Of a stretch of 21,387 nt of DNA, positions 14,690 to 21,387 are shown piece by piece. Below the pieces are notes generated by a model that did no database searches, had not been told where the DNA came from, and saw nothing but the letters and a program-made list of their open reading frames with translations. Origin of the DNA: CAYSNP01 sp964432485 (lineage in GTDB: Bacteria; Bacillota; Clostridia; Christensenellales; DTU072). Made by a program: the position numbers and the translations under genes. The number at the start of each line of letters is the position of its first letter. Positions within the stretch are counted from its first letter, which is position 1. The DNA is taken from positions 1 to 21,387 of the forward strand of contig CAYSNP010000032.1 of assembly GCA_964432485.1 (NCBI GenBank). Direction: 5' to 3'.

Positions 14690-17215
14690 TTAATTCAACA
14701 GCTGACCCACAACGCCGGCAAGGTTGTGTATATTAAAGATTACAGAGGCTCGAAATATTTTTTCCTTTGTTCTGGACCATAAGGGATTGATATCGGCAAC
14801 GCTGGTAACAGATAAGCTGTGCATTACCCTATCAATGTCCCAGCCCTCAGGCAGCGCGCGACTTAAAATAAGCTCGCCGCCCGGCGGAATATCTGCATAA
14901 TTATTGTCAAAGCGTGAGGGCAGCCCATCTATCTCTGCACATACCCCGCGCGCAAAGCAATTGCTTTTTATGCGAATTGTCAAGTTCCTTTCATCCTCTT
15001 CCGCAGAAATTCTGAAATTCGGTTTTATCAGCCGCGCTTTTTTATCGGGAACAAAAAGTGCGTACCCAATTGCAGCAATATTACCTTGGCTGTCGTAAAG
15101 CTCGGCGGTAAGGTATGAAGTTTTTGCATATTTTCCGTAAAAGGATGCGCTTAGCTTTATGTTGTCGAAATTTTGTGACGAATAAGGCGGAATCTCTGCG
15201 CTTTCTGAATACTCCGCAAGCAAACCGCCATTGAAATCCTTTATTTCCCACTTTAGCATGCCCTTAAATGCTTCCGCGCGGTCGTTTACTGCATATATAT
15301 TTATTTTTCTACCGCTTCGCTCAATAGAAAGGACAACAGGAGCAAAGAACCGTTTAGCAAAATAATACAAAGCCTTAAAGCTGTCCGTATAATCTATACA
15401 GGAATCTGAGCATACCGGCCAGCAGTCATTATATTGCCAAATAAGCGTGCCGTGAGTGCGAGGATTGCGTCGCCAGCACAGCACCTCTTTTTCTATTATT
15501 TGAGCTTGAGCAAGGTTGGATAAGTAGACTAAATGCGAAAAATTATCAGGATAACGATGGTCAAGCAGCAAATAATAAAGTATTTTACCAATGCCTCCAG
15601 CGGTCTTTTGATGCGAGGCAATGACAGGTGAGCGGAGCTCCATATCCTGCTGTTCGCAAAAGGATTTTATACAGTGAAGCGTGGGCAGAGATTCCATTCC
15701 AAATTCGCTTATAAAGCGTGACGGGCGAGAACGGTAATACTCAGGACGCCTAAGCCCATGCCAAACATGCCATAGGTGCGTATCTCCAACATCGTCGGAG
15801 CCAACTTTTCTCATAAACTTTCCCGAGCCCGGAGACCCTGCACGGTAAGGCGTTACACCGTCCTCCTCCCTAACTAATTCCGCAAGTTTACCGTAATAGA
15901 AATCCTTTTGTGCCTTTACAAGTTTATACCGGTATATATATGCAGGCAATATCGCTTCCACTTCATTATTGCCGCACCAAAGTGCAAGGGAAGCGTGATG
16001 TCTTAAACGCCGCACATTGTCACGTGCTTCCGCAAGGACATTTTCAAGAAATCCCTTGTTCATAAAGGGGTACGGATAACACGCAAAACAAAAATCCTGC
16101 CAAACAAGTATGCCATAGCGGTCACAAAGCGAATAAAAAAGGTCGCATTCATAATAGCCGCCTCCCCAAACACGCAGCATATTCATGCCGGCATTGGCAG
16201 CGGTGCAAATATAATCCTCCAGCCTTTCGGGCGAGGTTCTATTGATAAAGCTATCCGTAGGTGCCCAATTAGCACCCTTTGCAAAAACGGGAATCCCGTT
16301 GACGACAAAGCAAAAATTCGATCCGTATTTGTCAGGAGAAAGATCTAGTTCGATTGTTCTTATGCCTATTTCGAAGGAGCGTTTATCCTCACTCTCCCGC
16401 CCTCTTTTCAATTCCAAAGTAAGCTTATAAAGCGGTTGTCCGCCCAAACCGTTCGGAAACCAAAGTTCGGGATTGTCGACGGTTGCGCATAATGCCGCAG
16501 TTTTATTTGCAGAAAGCGCACATTCTACTTTTAAGGCGTTATTTTGCGGCGGCGTCAATATCAATTCTACAGATAAGTTCTCTGCGGCACCTTCAACAAG
16601 TGCATTGACCTTAACATTTACAGCAGTTCCGTTTTTCTCTTGTGTTATCTTAATGTCCTTAAAACGACTGCTGTATGCATCAATATAAATATCGCCCGTT
16701 ATACCCGAAAGAGGCAGCTTAGGTGCCCAATCCCAGCCAAAATGATATGACGGTTTCCTTATATGCTGAGAGCCTGCCAAATTCATTGAATTTTTTGGCA
16801 AACGATATTCCTTTTGACATTTTTTTGCATATTTTATTGGAGAGTATAATACTATTTCGATATTATTTTTTCCGCATACAAGATATTTTTTGATATCGAA
16901 GCGGTATGTGCGATAGGCATTGGCGCAATTAGCGACTTTCCAACCGTTTATATATATCTCCGCTATAGTGTCTATACCTTTTGCGCATAGGAAAATATTT
17001 TCTTTCTTTAAAACTTCTAAAGATACCTCGAAGTCTCTTGAATAAATCCAATCCTTGAGAGCAACATTATATGCTGCTTGCTCATTAAGACCATAAAAGG
17101 GGTCCTCAATCTTCTCCGCTGCAAGCAAAGAAAGATAATTGCAGCCCGGCACTGCTCCCGTAATCTCTACCGAATCGCCCGTCAGCTTCCAATTTCCGTT
17201 AAGGTCTATCCGCAT
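14690..17215 (-). CDS. Beta-mannosidase, glycoside hydrolase family 2
   Basis: This enzyme removes terminal beta-D-mannose from manno-oligosaccharides. The 841-residue protein has no signal peptide and so is cytosolic. Domain order is a sugar-binding beta-sandwich (1-180, with SYHFGWDWAPKLPLSGITG typical of beta-mannosidases), an immunoglobulin-like domain (about 185-290), a catalytic barrel (about 295-610) and C-terminal sandwich domains. The acid/base is Glu418 in WCGNNE and the nucleophile Glu504 in FISEFGMESLP; MLRVWGGGYYE and GTLIWQYNDCWPV are further hallmarks. The start follows AGGAGG. A long inverted repeat sits just upstream of that site. The gene is richer in G+C than its neighbours, which may mean transfer. 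It is flanked by terminator-like structures and so is probably its own unit. Confidence 0.93.
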   Translation of the reverse strand: MRIDLNGNWKLTGDSVEITGAVPGCNYLSLLAAEKIEDPFYGLNEQAAYNVALKDWIYSRDFEVSLEVLKKENIFLCAKGIDTIAEIYINGWKVANCANAYRTYRFDIKKYLVCGKNNIEIVLYSPIKYAKKCQKEYRLPKNSMNLAGSQHIRKPSYHFGWDWAPKLPLSGITGDIYIDAYSSRFKDIKITQEKNGTAVNVKVNALVEGAAENLSVELILTPPQNNALKVECALSANKTAALCATVDNPELWFPNGLGGQPLYKLTLELKRGRESEDKRSFEIGIRTIELDLSPDKYGSNFCFVVNGIPVFAKGANWAPTDSFINRTSPERLEDYICTAANAGMNMLRVWGGGYYECDLFYSLCDRYGILVWQDFCFACYPYPFMNKGFLENVLAEARDNVRRLRHHASLALWCGNNEVEAILPAYIYRYKLVKAQKDFYYGKLAELVREEDGVTPYRAGSPGSGKFMRKVGSDDVGDTHLWHVWHGLRRPEYYRSRPSRFISEFGMESLPTLHCIKSFCEQQDMELRSPVIASHQKTAGGIGKILYYLLLDHRYPDNFSHLVYLSNLAQAQIIEKEVLCWRRNPRTHGTLIWQYNDCWPVCSDSCIDYTDSFKALYYFAKRFFAPVVLSIERSGRKINIYAVNDRAEAFKGMLKWEIKDFNGGLLAEYSESAEIPPYSSQNFDNIKLSASFYGKYAKTSYLTAELYDSQGNIAAIGYALFVPDKKARLIKPNFRISAEEDERNLTIRIKSNCFARGVCAEIDGLPSRFDNNYADIPPGGELILSRALPEGWDIDRVMHSLSVTSVADINPLWSRTKEKIFRASVIFNIHNLAGVVGQLLN

Positions 17216-17234
17216 ATTTTCCTCCTGCCCATAT

Positions 17235-17265
17235 AGCGCATTTTTTTCTTAGGAAAAAATGCGCT
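17235..17265. repeat. 31-bp inverted repeat upstream of the beta-mannosidase ribosome site
   Basis: AGCGCATTTTTT (17235-17246) and AAAAAATGCGCT (17254-17265) are perfect 12-bp arms around a seven-base TCTTAGG spacer. It ends eight bases before the AGGAGG of the beta-mannosidase gene. There is no T tract outside the stem on either strand, so it does not look like an ordinary terminator. A regulator-binding operator or a leader hairpin fits better. A TATAAT lies upstream on the - strand (17309-17314) with no clear -35 box. Confidence 0.75.
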
Positions 17266-17347
17266 CAGCAATCTTAAATATGTTAATTGTTAATTTATCG
17301 ATATAAAAATTATATGCCTAAAATGCTGCAACCTTAAACCTTGCCTG

Positions 17348-18121
17348 TCAATCAATATCCAAATAGCCCGTACTTGCGGAAGGAATTGCAAATGCTGATA
17401 ACTCCAACTTTTCAGAGGGAAGCTGTAAGAAATAAATAGTAATTTTGCTAACAGAATCGTTGTCATTTGTTTCAAAATACATTTTGACAGGCGGGGGCGC
17501 AAGCAAGCCTGAAGTTGTTTTAAGAGCAAAATTGATAATAAATTTATCGTTTTCGTCAACCGTTCCGCAAAACTCGTATTCTTTGGTATCTACAAGGCAA
17601 TCGTCCTTATCGGCAATTTTTGCGTCTCTTTTTTCTACCAGTTGCCATAGCGAGTCGCCTGCCTCATCAACCATAGGCAGGAAGGCGCATCCTATTGCCT
17701 TGGCGGCGGGCATAAAGACAGAAATATCTTCTGGCCCTACGCTGGTATAATAGGTAGCCTCGTTTTCATTAATTACCCACCTTTGTCCTCCTATGGTAAG
17801 GCTTCTGTATGTTATTCCGTCTTTTTTGACAATAACTGCAACCTTTTTGGTCTCTTCAATCTTTTGAGACACAATCTTTATATCGAGATTTGTTTGAATA
17901 TTGTCTTCCTCTATAATCGCTCTCCATTCTACCGAGCCTGCAAAATCTGCAGAATCATTACATATATAAACATTGCTGATTTCTTGCAAACCGTCTTCAG
18001 AAAATGTATGATTCTTAGATATATCGTCAAAAACCTCGCTAAAATCCAAATTGCATGCACTCAGACCTAAAACAAGGATACATATTATTAATATTGAAAT
18101 AAAATATATAGCTTTCTTCAT
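17348..18121 (-). CDS. Lipoprotein of unknown function
   Basis: This 257-residue lipoprotein has a short basic start (MKK), a hydrophobic stretch and the lipobox LSAC (lipidated Cys23). The mature part is acidic and beta-rich, for example KKVAVIVKKDGITYRSLTIGGQRWVINENEATYY, and has a Cys-Cys-poor body. I do not recognise the family; the fold style recalls small LolA/LppX-like lipid-binding lipoproteins, but I cannot show it. The ATG at 18121 is chosen because it follows AGGAG and opens the signal peptide. A longer frame starting at 18169 would begin inside the -35 box. It has its own consensus promoter and lies between a sugar symporter and a beta-mannosidase. Confidence 0.7.
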   Translation of the reverse strand: MKKAIYFISILIICILVLGLSACNLDFSEVFDDISKNHTFSEDGLQEISNVYICNDSADFAGSVEWRAIIEEDNIQTNLDIKIVSQKIEETKKVAVIVKKDGITYRSLTIGGQRWVINENEATYYTSVGPEDISVFMPAAKAIGCAFLPMVDEAGDSLWQLVEKRDAKIADKDDCLVDTKEYEFCGTVDENDKFIINFALKTTSGLLAPPPVKMYFETNDNDSVSKITIYFLQLPSEKLELSAFAIPSASTGYLDID

Positions 18122-18139
18122 AATTGCGCTCCTAACTAA

Positions 18140-18169
18140 ATTATAACAGGCTAAGGGCATAAATGTCAA
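18140..18169 (-). promoter_or_regulatory. Consensus promoter of the lipoprotein gene
   Basis: On the - strand, a perfect TTGACA (18164-18169) is 18 bases from a perfect TATAAT (18140-18145), and TG precedes the -10 box by one base (extended -10). The ATG at 18121 follows after an AGGAG site. This is the strongest-looking promoter in the window. Confidence 0.85.
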
Positions 18170-18188
18170 TTAGCCTATAAGTTACAAT

Positions 18189-18206
18189 AGAGTAAAAGAT
18201 TACTCT
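18189..18206 (-). terminator. Small stem-loop across the symporter stop codon
   Basis: AGAGTAA and TTACTCT form a perfect 7-bp stem with a four-base loop, spanning the TAA of the symporter gene. No T tract follows, so it may be a weak terminator or a mRNA-stabilising end. Confidence 0.3.
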
Positions 18207-19606
18207 GCTAATTCTCTTCTTTTAAGCAGTTCAGCTTCGACCTTTTCTCTTAGGCTTTCAGGATATTTAATAAACAGTAAAGGAATAATATATAGAAAGC
18301 TCCCTATTACCGGTCCCAGCATAAAAATAGGCCAAATCCACTTAACAAATCTATCGCTTTGCGGCAGTCCTGCATCAAAGAGCCTTTCGTCAAAATGCAA
18401 GTATGCAAGCACCAGCCCTGTTACAAGGGTAGATATGCCCAGCAACGCTTTTTCTATTAAGTTTTGAGTGGCAAAAGTAACTGCTTCTGCTCTTTTGCCG
18501 GTTTTATATTCCATATAATCTAAAGCATCACCATAAATGGCAGTCCTAGCTATATAAATCATACCTAACGGTACGCCCGCTATCCCCATAACTGCCATAA
18601 CGCCAATTATTGCATAGCCTTGATATCCTATAAAGTAGCAAATAATCCTGGCTATTATATCAGCTAAGTTTGCAATAATAAGTATATTGACCATACCTTT
18701 AACTTTTTTAGCCAGCTTAGTGGCAAAAAACATAGCAAAGAAGCCCGGAGCGGCAAGCACTGCAGTATAAACTGTAACAAAAGAAGTCCCATCTATCTTT
18801 AGTCCAAAGAAATTGTATTCGTTTACCATATACTTAAAAAAGTATATAGGCGGCAAGGTTCGGGCAATGCTCGAAAGGATATTAGCTACTATTATCATCA
18901 TTACAATTTTATTCTTAAAAAGCAGGTTTAAGGTGCCCCAAATAGATTCTTTGGGTACCTCACTTCGAATTCTTTCTTTTGCGGAATAGGTCAACATAGA
19001 TAGTGACATCCCGCCCAGCCCAAGGAGTATGCCGCATATTAAAAACAATGTTTTTTCGCTTATGCCAAAAGCAGCAACATTGCCAATCAGCACAGGCATC
19101 AGCCAAGGAATCACCGCTCCCAACTCCCCTGCTATTCTTGCCCATTGAGAAACATTTTCCCGCTCTGCTGAATAAGGGGTAATTAAAGCGGTCATGCCCC
19201 ATTGCGCAATATCTTGCACAGTATATAAAATATCCCAAACCAAAAATATGATAAAAATATAAGCTATTTTTGCCCAATCGGATTTTAAGCCTATATCGGT
19301 AAATAACAATGCGGACAAAAAACCTATCCAAATAGGTGTTCTTATTAAAAATGGCCTTAGTTTTTCTCCTGTCTTAAAGCGTCTTCGGTCAATTGCCACT
19401 CCTAAAATAGCGTCATTAATTGCATCCCATACCCTAGCTATACCTAAAAAAATGCCTACCAATGCAGGATTTATATACAATATACTGGTACAAAAGTAAA
19501 ATAGCCAAGCAGAAATAAGCGCATAGGTCATATTTTGACCTGTTATACCAATTGAAAATAACGCTTTTTCCTTAATGGGAACTACGAAGTTTTTATCTTT
19601 GCTCAT
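18200..19606 (-). CDS. Sugar:cation symporter, GPH family (MFS)
   Basis: This 468-residue inner-membrane protein has about twelve membrane helices. It belongs to the glycoside-pentoside-hexuronide:cation symporters (MelB/XylP type), which import sugars or short glycosides with Na+ or H+. The family signature between helices 2 and 3 is clear: WDAINDAILGVAIDRRR followed by FKTGEKLRPFLI (residues 60-88), including the cation-site acidic residues. The loop before the last helices (YMEYKTGKRAEAVTFA) also matches. The start follows AAGGAG. It has its own promoter. Two cytosolic glycosidases nearby (GH31 and GH2) suggest a glucoside, xyloside or mannoside substrate, but the genes are not in one operon and this is inference. 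Confidence 0.92.
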   Translation of the reverse strand: MSKDKNFVVPIKEKALFSIGITGQNMTYALISAWLFYFCTSILYINPALVGIFLGIARVWDAINDAILGVAIDRRRFKTGEKLRPFLIRTPIWIGFLSALLFTDIGLKSDWAKIAYIFIIFLVWDILYTVQDIAQWGMTALITPYSAERENVSQWARIAGELGAVIPWLMPVLIGNVAAFGISEKTLFLICGILLGLGGMSLSMLTYSAKERIRSEVPKESIWGTLNLLFKNKIVMMIIVANILSSIARTLPPIYFFKYMVNEYNFFGLKIDGTSFVTVYTAVLAAPGFFAMFFATKLAKKVKGMVNILIIANLADIIARIICYFIGYQGYAIIGVMAVMGIAGVPLGMIYIARTAIYGDALDYMEYKTGKRAEAVTFATQNLIEKALLGISTLVTGLVLAYLHFDERLFDAGLPQSDRFVKWIWPIFMLGPVIGSFLYIIPLLFIKYPESLREKVEAELLKRRELAE

Positions 19607-19634
19607 AAAAAATCTCCTTACTATTATTAGGCTA

Positions 19635-19663
19635 ATTATAAGCTAAGAACAAAATAAAGTAAA
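19635..19663 (-). promoter_or_regulatory. Sigma-A promoter of the symporter gene
   Basis: On the - strand, TTTACT (19658-19663), a 17-base spacer and a perfect TATAAT (19635-19640) lie just upstream of the AAGGAG site and the ATG at 19606. The symporter is therefore transcribed apart from the SCIFF pair. Confidence 0.7.
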
Positions 19664-19709
19664 TACTACTTGCTAATCTTTTATGGATTTTTGTATAAAA
19701 ACAGCTTTT

Positions 19710-21068
19710 TTAGGCACTTAAATACTCTTTTTTTAATGCATATAGGGCAAGAGCTAACTCTAAACGCTTTTTATGCATCTCACAACCAATTTCATAAATC
19801 CCGCAAATGCTGCCTGTAAAATTGTAGGCATTGGCGGCACAGCCTCCGCCGCAATAATATTTGGCAGGGCATACCCTACAAGTTAGCTTGTGGCACAATG
19901 TATTATATGCAAAACTCTGTGCTATTTCTGGGTTTTGTATACCTGCAAATACATTGCCCATTTTATATTTTGTACCCACAAACTGGTGACAAGGGTAAAT
20001 ATCCCCTTGCGGGCTAATGGCAAGATATTCGCAGCCTGCGCCGCAACCTGTCATTCTTTTATTAAAGCAAGGTCCTTTTTCCAAATCAATCATAAAATGA
20101 AAAAAAGTTATATCCTCACCGCTCCTTGCTCTTTGCAACAGCTGACGGGCCAGTTTTTCATATTCTTTATAGATTGCGGGCAAATCGTCTGCCTGTATAG
20201 CTAAAGGATGCTTATCGGGCAAAACAACAGGCTCTACCGAAACGCTATTAAAACCTAAATCAATCAAATGCATAATATCTTTAGAAAAATCCAAATTTTG
20301 CCTGGTAAAAGTGCCCCTTGCAAAGTAGCTTTTTTGCCCTCTAATATCCTTGAAAGCTAAGGCATTGCGCACAACTTTATCGTAACTGGCTTTGCCCGAT
20401 AACATATGCCTAATGTTGTCATGTGTTTGCTGCCTGCCATCAATACTAAGCACCACATTGTCCATTTCGCTGTTAAGATAAGCGGCATTTTCTTTATTTA
20501 ACAAAATACAATTGGTAGTCATAGTAAAGTAAAAAGCCTTACCGGACTCTTTTGCCCGCAGCTTTGCATAGTCTACAATTGCCTTTACCGCAGGCATATT
20601 TAGCAAAGGTTCGCCTCCAAAAAAGTCAATTTCTAAATTGCGTCTGTTGCCGCTGTTGGCTATTAAGAAGTCTACTGCCGCTTTGCCTACATCAATACTC
20701 ATATAATCTTTTGCGCAATTGTAATCTCCGCCTGAGGCAAAACAATATTCGCAGCTCATATTGCAATCGTGACAAATATGCAAACAAAGCGCTTTAATAT
20801 ACTTATGCTCTCTTACAAACTCAAAAGTTGTGCAAGGTGCGTTTAAGATACCTTCTGCTTCGGCTTGACTAAGTTCCTTATTGCGCTCTGTAACTTGGTT
20901 GCCTTGTTTACTTGCCAAAAACTCGTTCTCTTTTGCGGCCAAATGCAAGCCATACCTATCTTTAGCGCATAAAAATGTAAGGTAATCCACCTTATGCAAA
21001 CTACCGCTTTCCACATCCCAAAGAAAGTAATGCTTTACTTGTTCAGTAAAGCTAAAAGCATGTACCAT
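19710..21068 (-). CDS. SCIFF peptide maturase, radical SAM/SPASM enzyme
   Basis: This enzyme installs thioether cross-links in the adjacent SCIFF peptide (CteB-type). The 452-residue protein begins with a peptide-binding (RRE-like) region (about 1-85). A radical SAM domain follows, with its cluster-binding CxxxCxxC as CNMSCEYC (Cys102, 106 and 109), and FFGGEPLLN (149-157). The C-terminal SPASM part binds auxiliary iron-sulfur clusters and holds many cysteines: 334, 342, 346, 360, 392, 397, 400, 406, 410, 422 and 429. CRVCPAKYYCGGGCAANAY is typical of SCIFF maturases. Its ATG overlaps the peptide stop by one base (TAATG), so translation is coupled. The natural role of the product is not known. 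Confidence in the family is high because both partners are present. Confidence 0.95.
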   Translation of the reverse strand: MVHAFSFTEQVKHYFLWDVESGSLHKVDYLTFLCAKDRYGLHLAAKENEFLASKQGNQVTERNKELSQAEAEGILNAPCTTFEFVREHKYIKALCLHICHDCNMSCEYCFASGGDYNCAKDYMSIDVGKAAVDFLIANSGNRRNLEIDFFGGEPLLNMPAVKAIVDYAKLRAKESGKAFYFTMTTNCILLNKENAAYLNSEMDNVVLSIDGRQQTHDNIRHMLSGKASYDKVVRNALAFKDIRGQKSYFARGTFTRQNLDFSKDIMHLIDLGFNSVSVEPVVLPDKHPLAIQADDLPAIYKEYEKLARQLLQRARSGEDITFFHFMIDLEKGPCFNKRMTGCGAGCEYLAISPQGDIYPCHQFVGTKYKMGNVFAGIQNPEIAQSFAYNTLCHKLTCRVCPAKYYCGGGCAANAYNFTGSICGIYEIGCEMHKKRLELALALYALKKEYLSA

Positions 21069-21235
21069 TATTCAGGTTTTTCGATTTTATGTATTTTTTC
21101 CTCTTGAATACAAGTTTGATTGCCTACTGTGCAACTCGTTTTGCAAGCTGATTGGCAACTGGATTGGCATTCGCCGCAACCTGTCTTAAAAGTTTTGCTC
21201 ATTATTTTTTTGCTAATTGTCTTTAAAAACTTCAT
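21068..21235 (-). CDS. SCIFF ribosomal peptide precursor (six cysteines in forty-five residues)
   Basis: This 55-residue RiPP precursor begins MKFLKTISKKIMSKTFKTGC. Six cysteines (20, 23, 27, 31, 35 and 42) fall in the near-invariant core GECQSSCQSACKTSCTVGNQ. In the studied homologue CteA a thioether links a Cys to a Thr five residues later; Cys31 and Thr36 keep that spacing here. The start is set by AGGAGAGC before the ATG. The next ATG, at residue 12, would shorten the leader. The C-terminus is lysine-rich after the last Cys. The gene is first in a two-gene operon with its maturase. No export or leader-cleaving protease gene is nearby, which is usual for SCIFF loci. Confidence 0.95.
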   Translation of the reverse strand: MKFLKTISKKIMSKTFKTGCGECQSSCQSACKTSCTVGNQTCIQEEKIHKIEKPE

Positions 21236-21257
21236 TTTGCTCTCCTAACTTTAGCTA

Positions 21258-21287
21258 ATTATATCATTATAAATAGCTATATTGCAA
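21258..21287 (-). promoter_or_regulatory. Promoter of the SCIFF operon
   Basis: On the - strand, TTGCAA (21282-21287) lies 18 bases from a perfect TATAAT (21258-21263), with TG one base before the -10 box (extended -10). An AGGAG site and the ATG at 21235 follow. Confidence 0.7.
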
Positions 21288-21310
21288 CTAATTGCCTATT
21301 AAGATGAAAA

Positions 21311-21341
21311 TCTTATCATAACTAATATATTCTTATCATAA
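21311..21341 (+). repeat. Pair of 11-bp direct repeats in the divergent intergenic region
   Basis: TCTTATCATAA occurs at 21311-21321 and again at 21331-21341, 20 bases start to start, about two helical turns. A short hairpin, AAGAT-GAAA-ATCTT, overlaps the first copy at 21301-21314. This arrangement could bind a regulator of either divergent gene. Confidence 0.5.
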
Positions 21342-21369
21342 ACTTTAATGTAATTTTGGGGGTTAAAAA

Positions 21370-21387
21370 ATGAAAGAAAATAATAAA
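21370..21387 (+). CDS. Start of a gene cut by the right edge
   Basis: An ATG at 21370 follows GGGGG with a seven-base spacer and opens MKENNK up to the window end. Only six codons are visible, so the product cannot be named. It is divergent from the SCIFF operon. Confidence 0.45.

Noticed and set aside
17290..17559. 89-codon open frame on the - strand overlapping the lipoprotein gene end
   Set aside because: It is an out-of-frame shadow without a ribosome site or protein-like features.
18122..18169. Longer start for the lipoprotein at 18169
   Set aside because: That codon lies within the consensus -35 box, so it would not be transcribed; the ATG at 18121 has AGGAG and opens the signal peptide.
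19664..19709. Terminator for the SCIFF maturase gene
   Set aside because: AAAAA-GCTG-TTTTT downstream of the stop is only a five-pair A-T stem, too weak to call.
21301..21345. Possible CRISPR remnant in the repeated TCTTATCATAA
   Set aside because: There are only two 11-base copies with a nine-base gap, and no cas gene or further repeats.

Overview
The window looks like chromosomal DNA of a low-GC Gram-positive anaerobe, most likely a member of the Clostridia. The evidence is AT-rich DNA, strong AGGAGG-type ribosome binding sites, consensus sigma-A promoters, lipobox lipoproteins, an ApbE/NusG-II/Gx-transporter operon, and a SCIFF peptide with its radical SAM maturase, a pair close to universal in Clostridia. 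There are no tRNAs, rRNAs, insertion sequences, phage genes or CRISPR arrays. No gene-free stretch exceeds 300 bases.

Left part, 1-5409. After a possible gene tail at the left edge come a + strand helix-hairpin-helix (DUF4332-type) protein and a convergent - strand NAD(P)HX repair enzyme (epimerase plus dehydratase). A + strand operon follows: DegV fatty-acid-binding protein, ApbE flavin transferase lipoprotein, membrane-anchored NusG-II-domain protein and Gx-type membrane transporter. The last three form a recurring module for flavinylated, membrane-linked electron transfer.

Middle part, 5410-11336 (- strand). One tightly spaced operon reads from a CASTOR/POLLUX-like channel with RCK domains, through a GH31 glycosidase and a membrane diguanylate cyclase, to a cyclophilin. 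Its promoter sits so close to the channel ATG that the transcript should be leaderless. Thioredoxin is divergent from it and ends at a near-perfect bidirectional terminator.

Right-centre, 11915-18121 (- strand). A small ECF-type sigma factor is followed by a membrane-anchored beta-propeller protein with two well-placed starts; together they look like a sigma/sensor pair. Upstream lie a GH2 beta-mannosidase of visibly higher GC and an unidentified lipoprotein.

Right end, 18200-21387. A GPH-family sugar:cation symporter could feed the GH31 and GH2 enzymes. The RiPP pair follows: a 55-residue SCIFF peptide whose stop overlaps the start of its radical SAM/SPASM maturase. A new + strand gene begins at the right edge.
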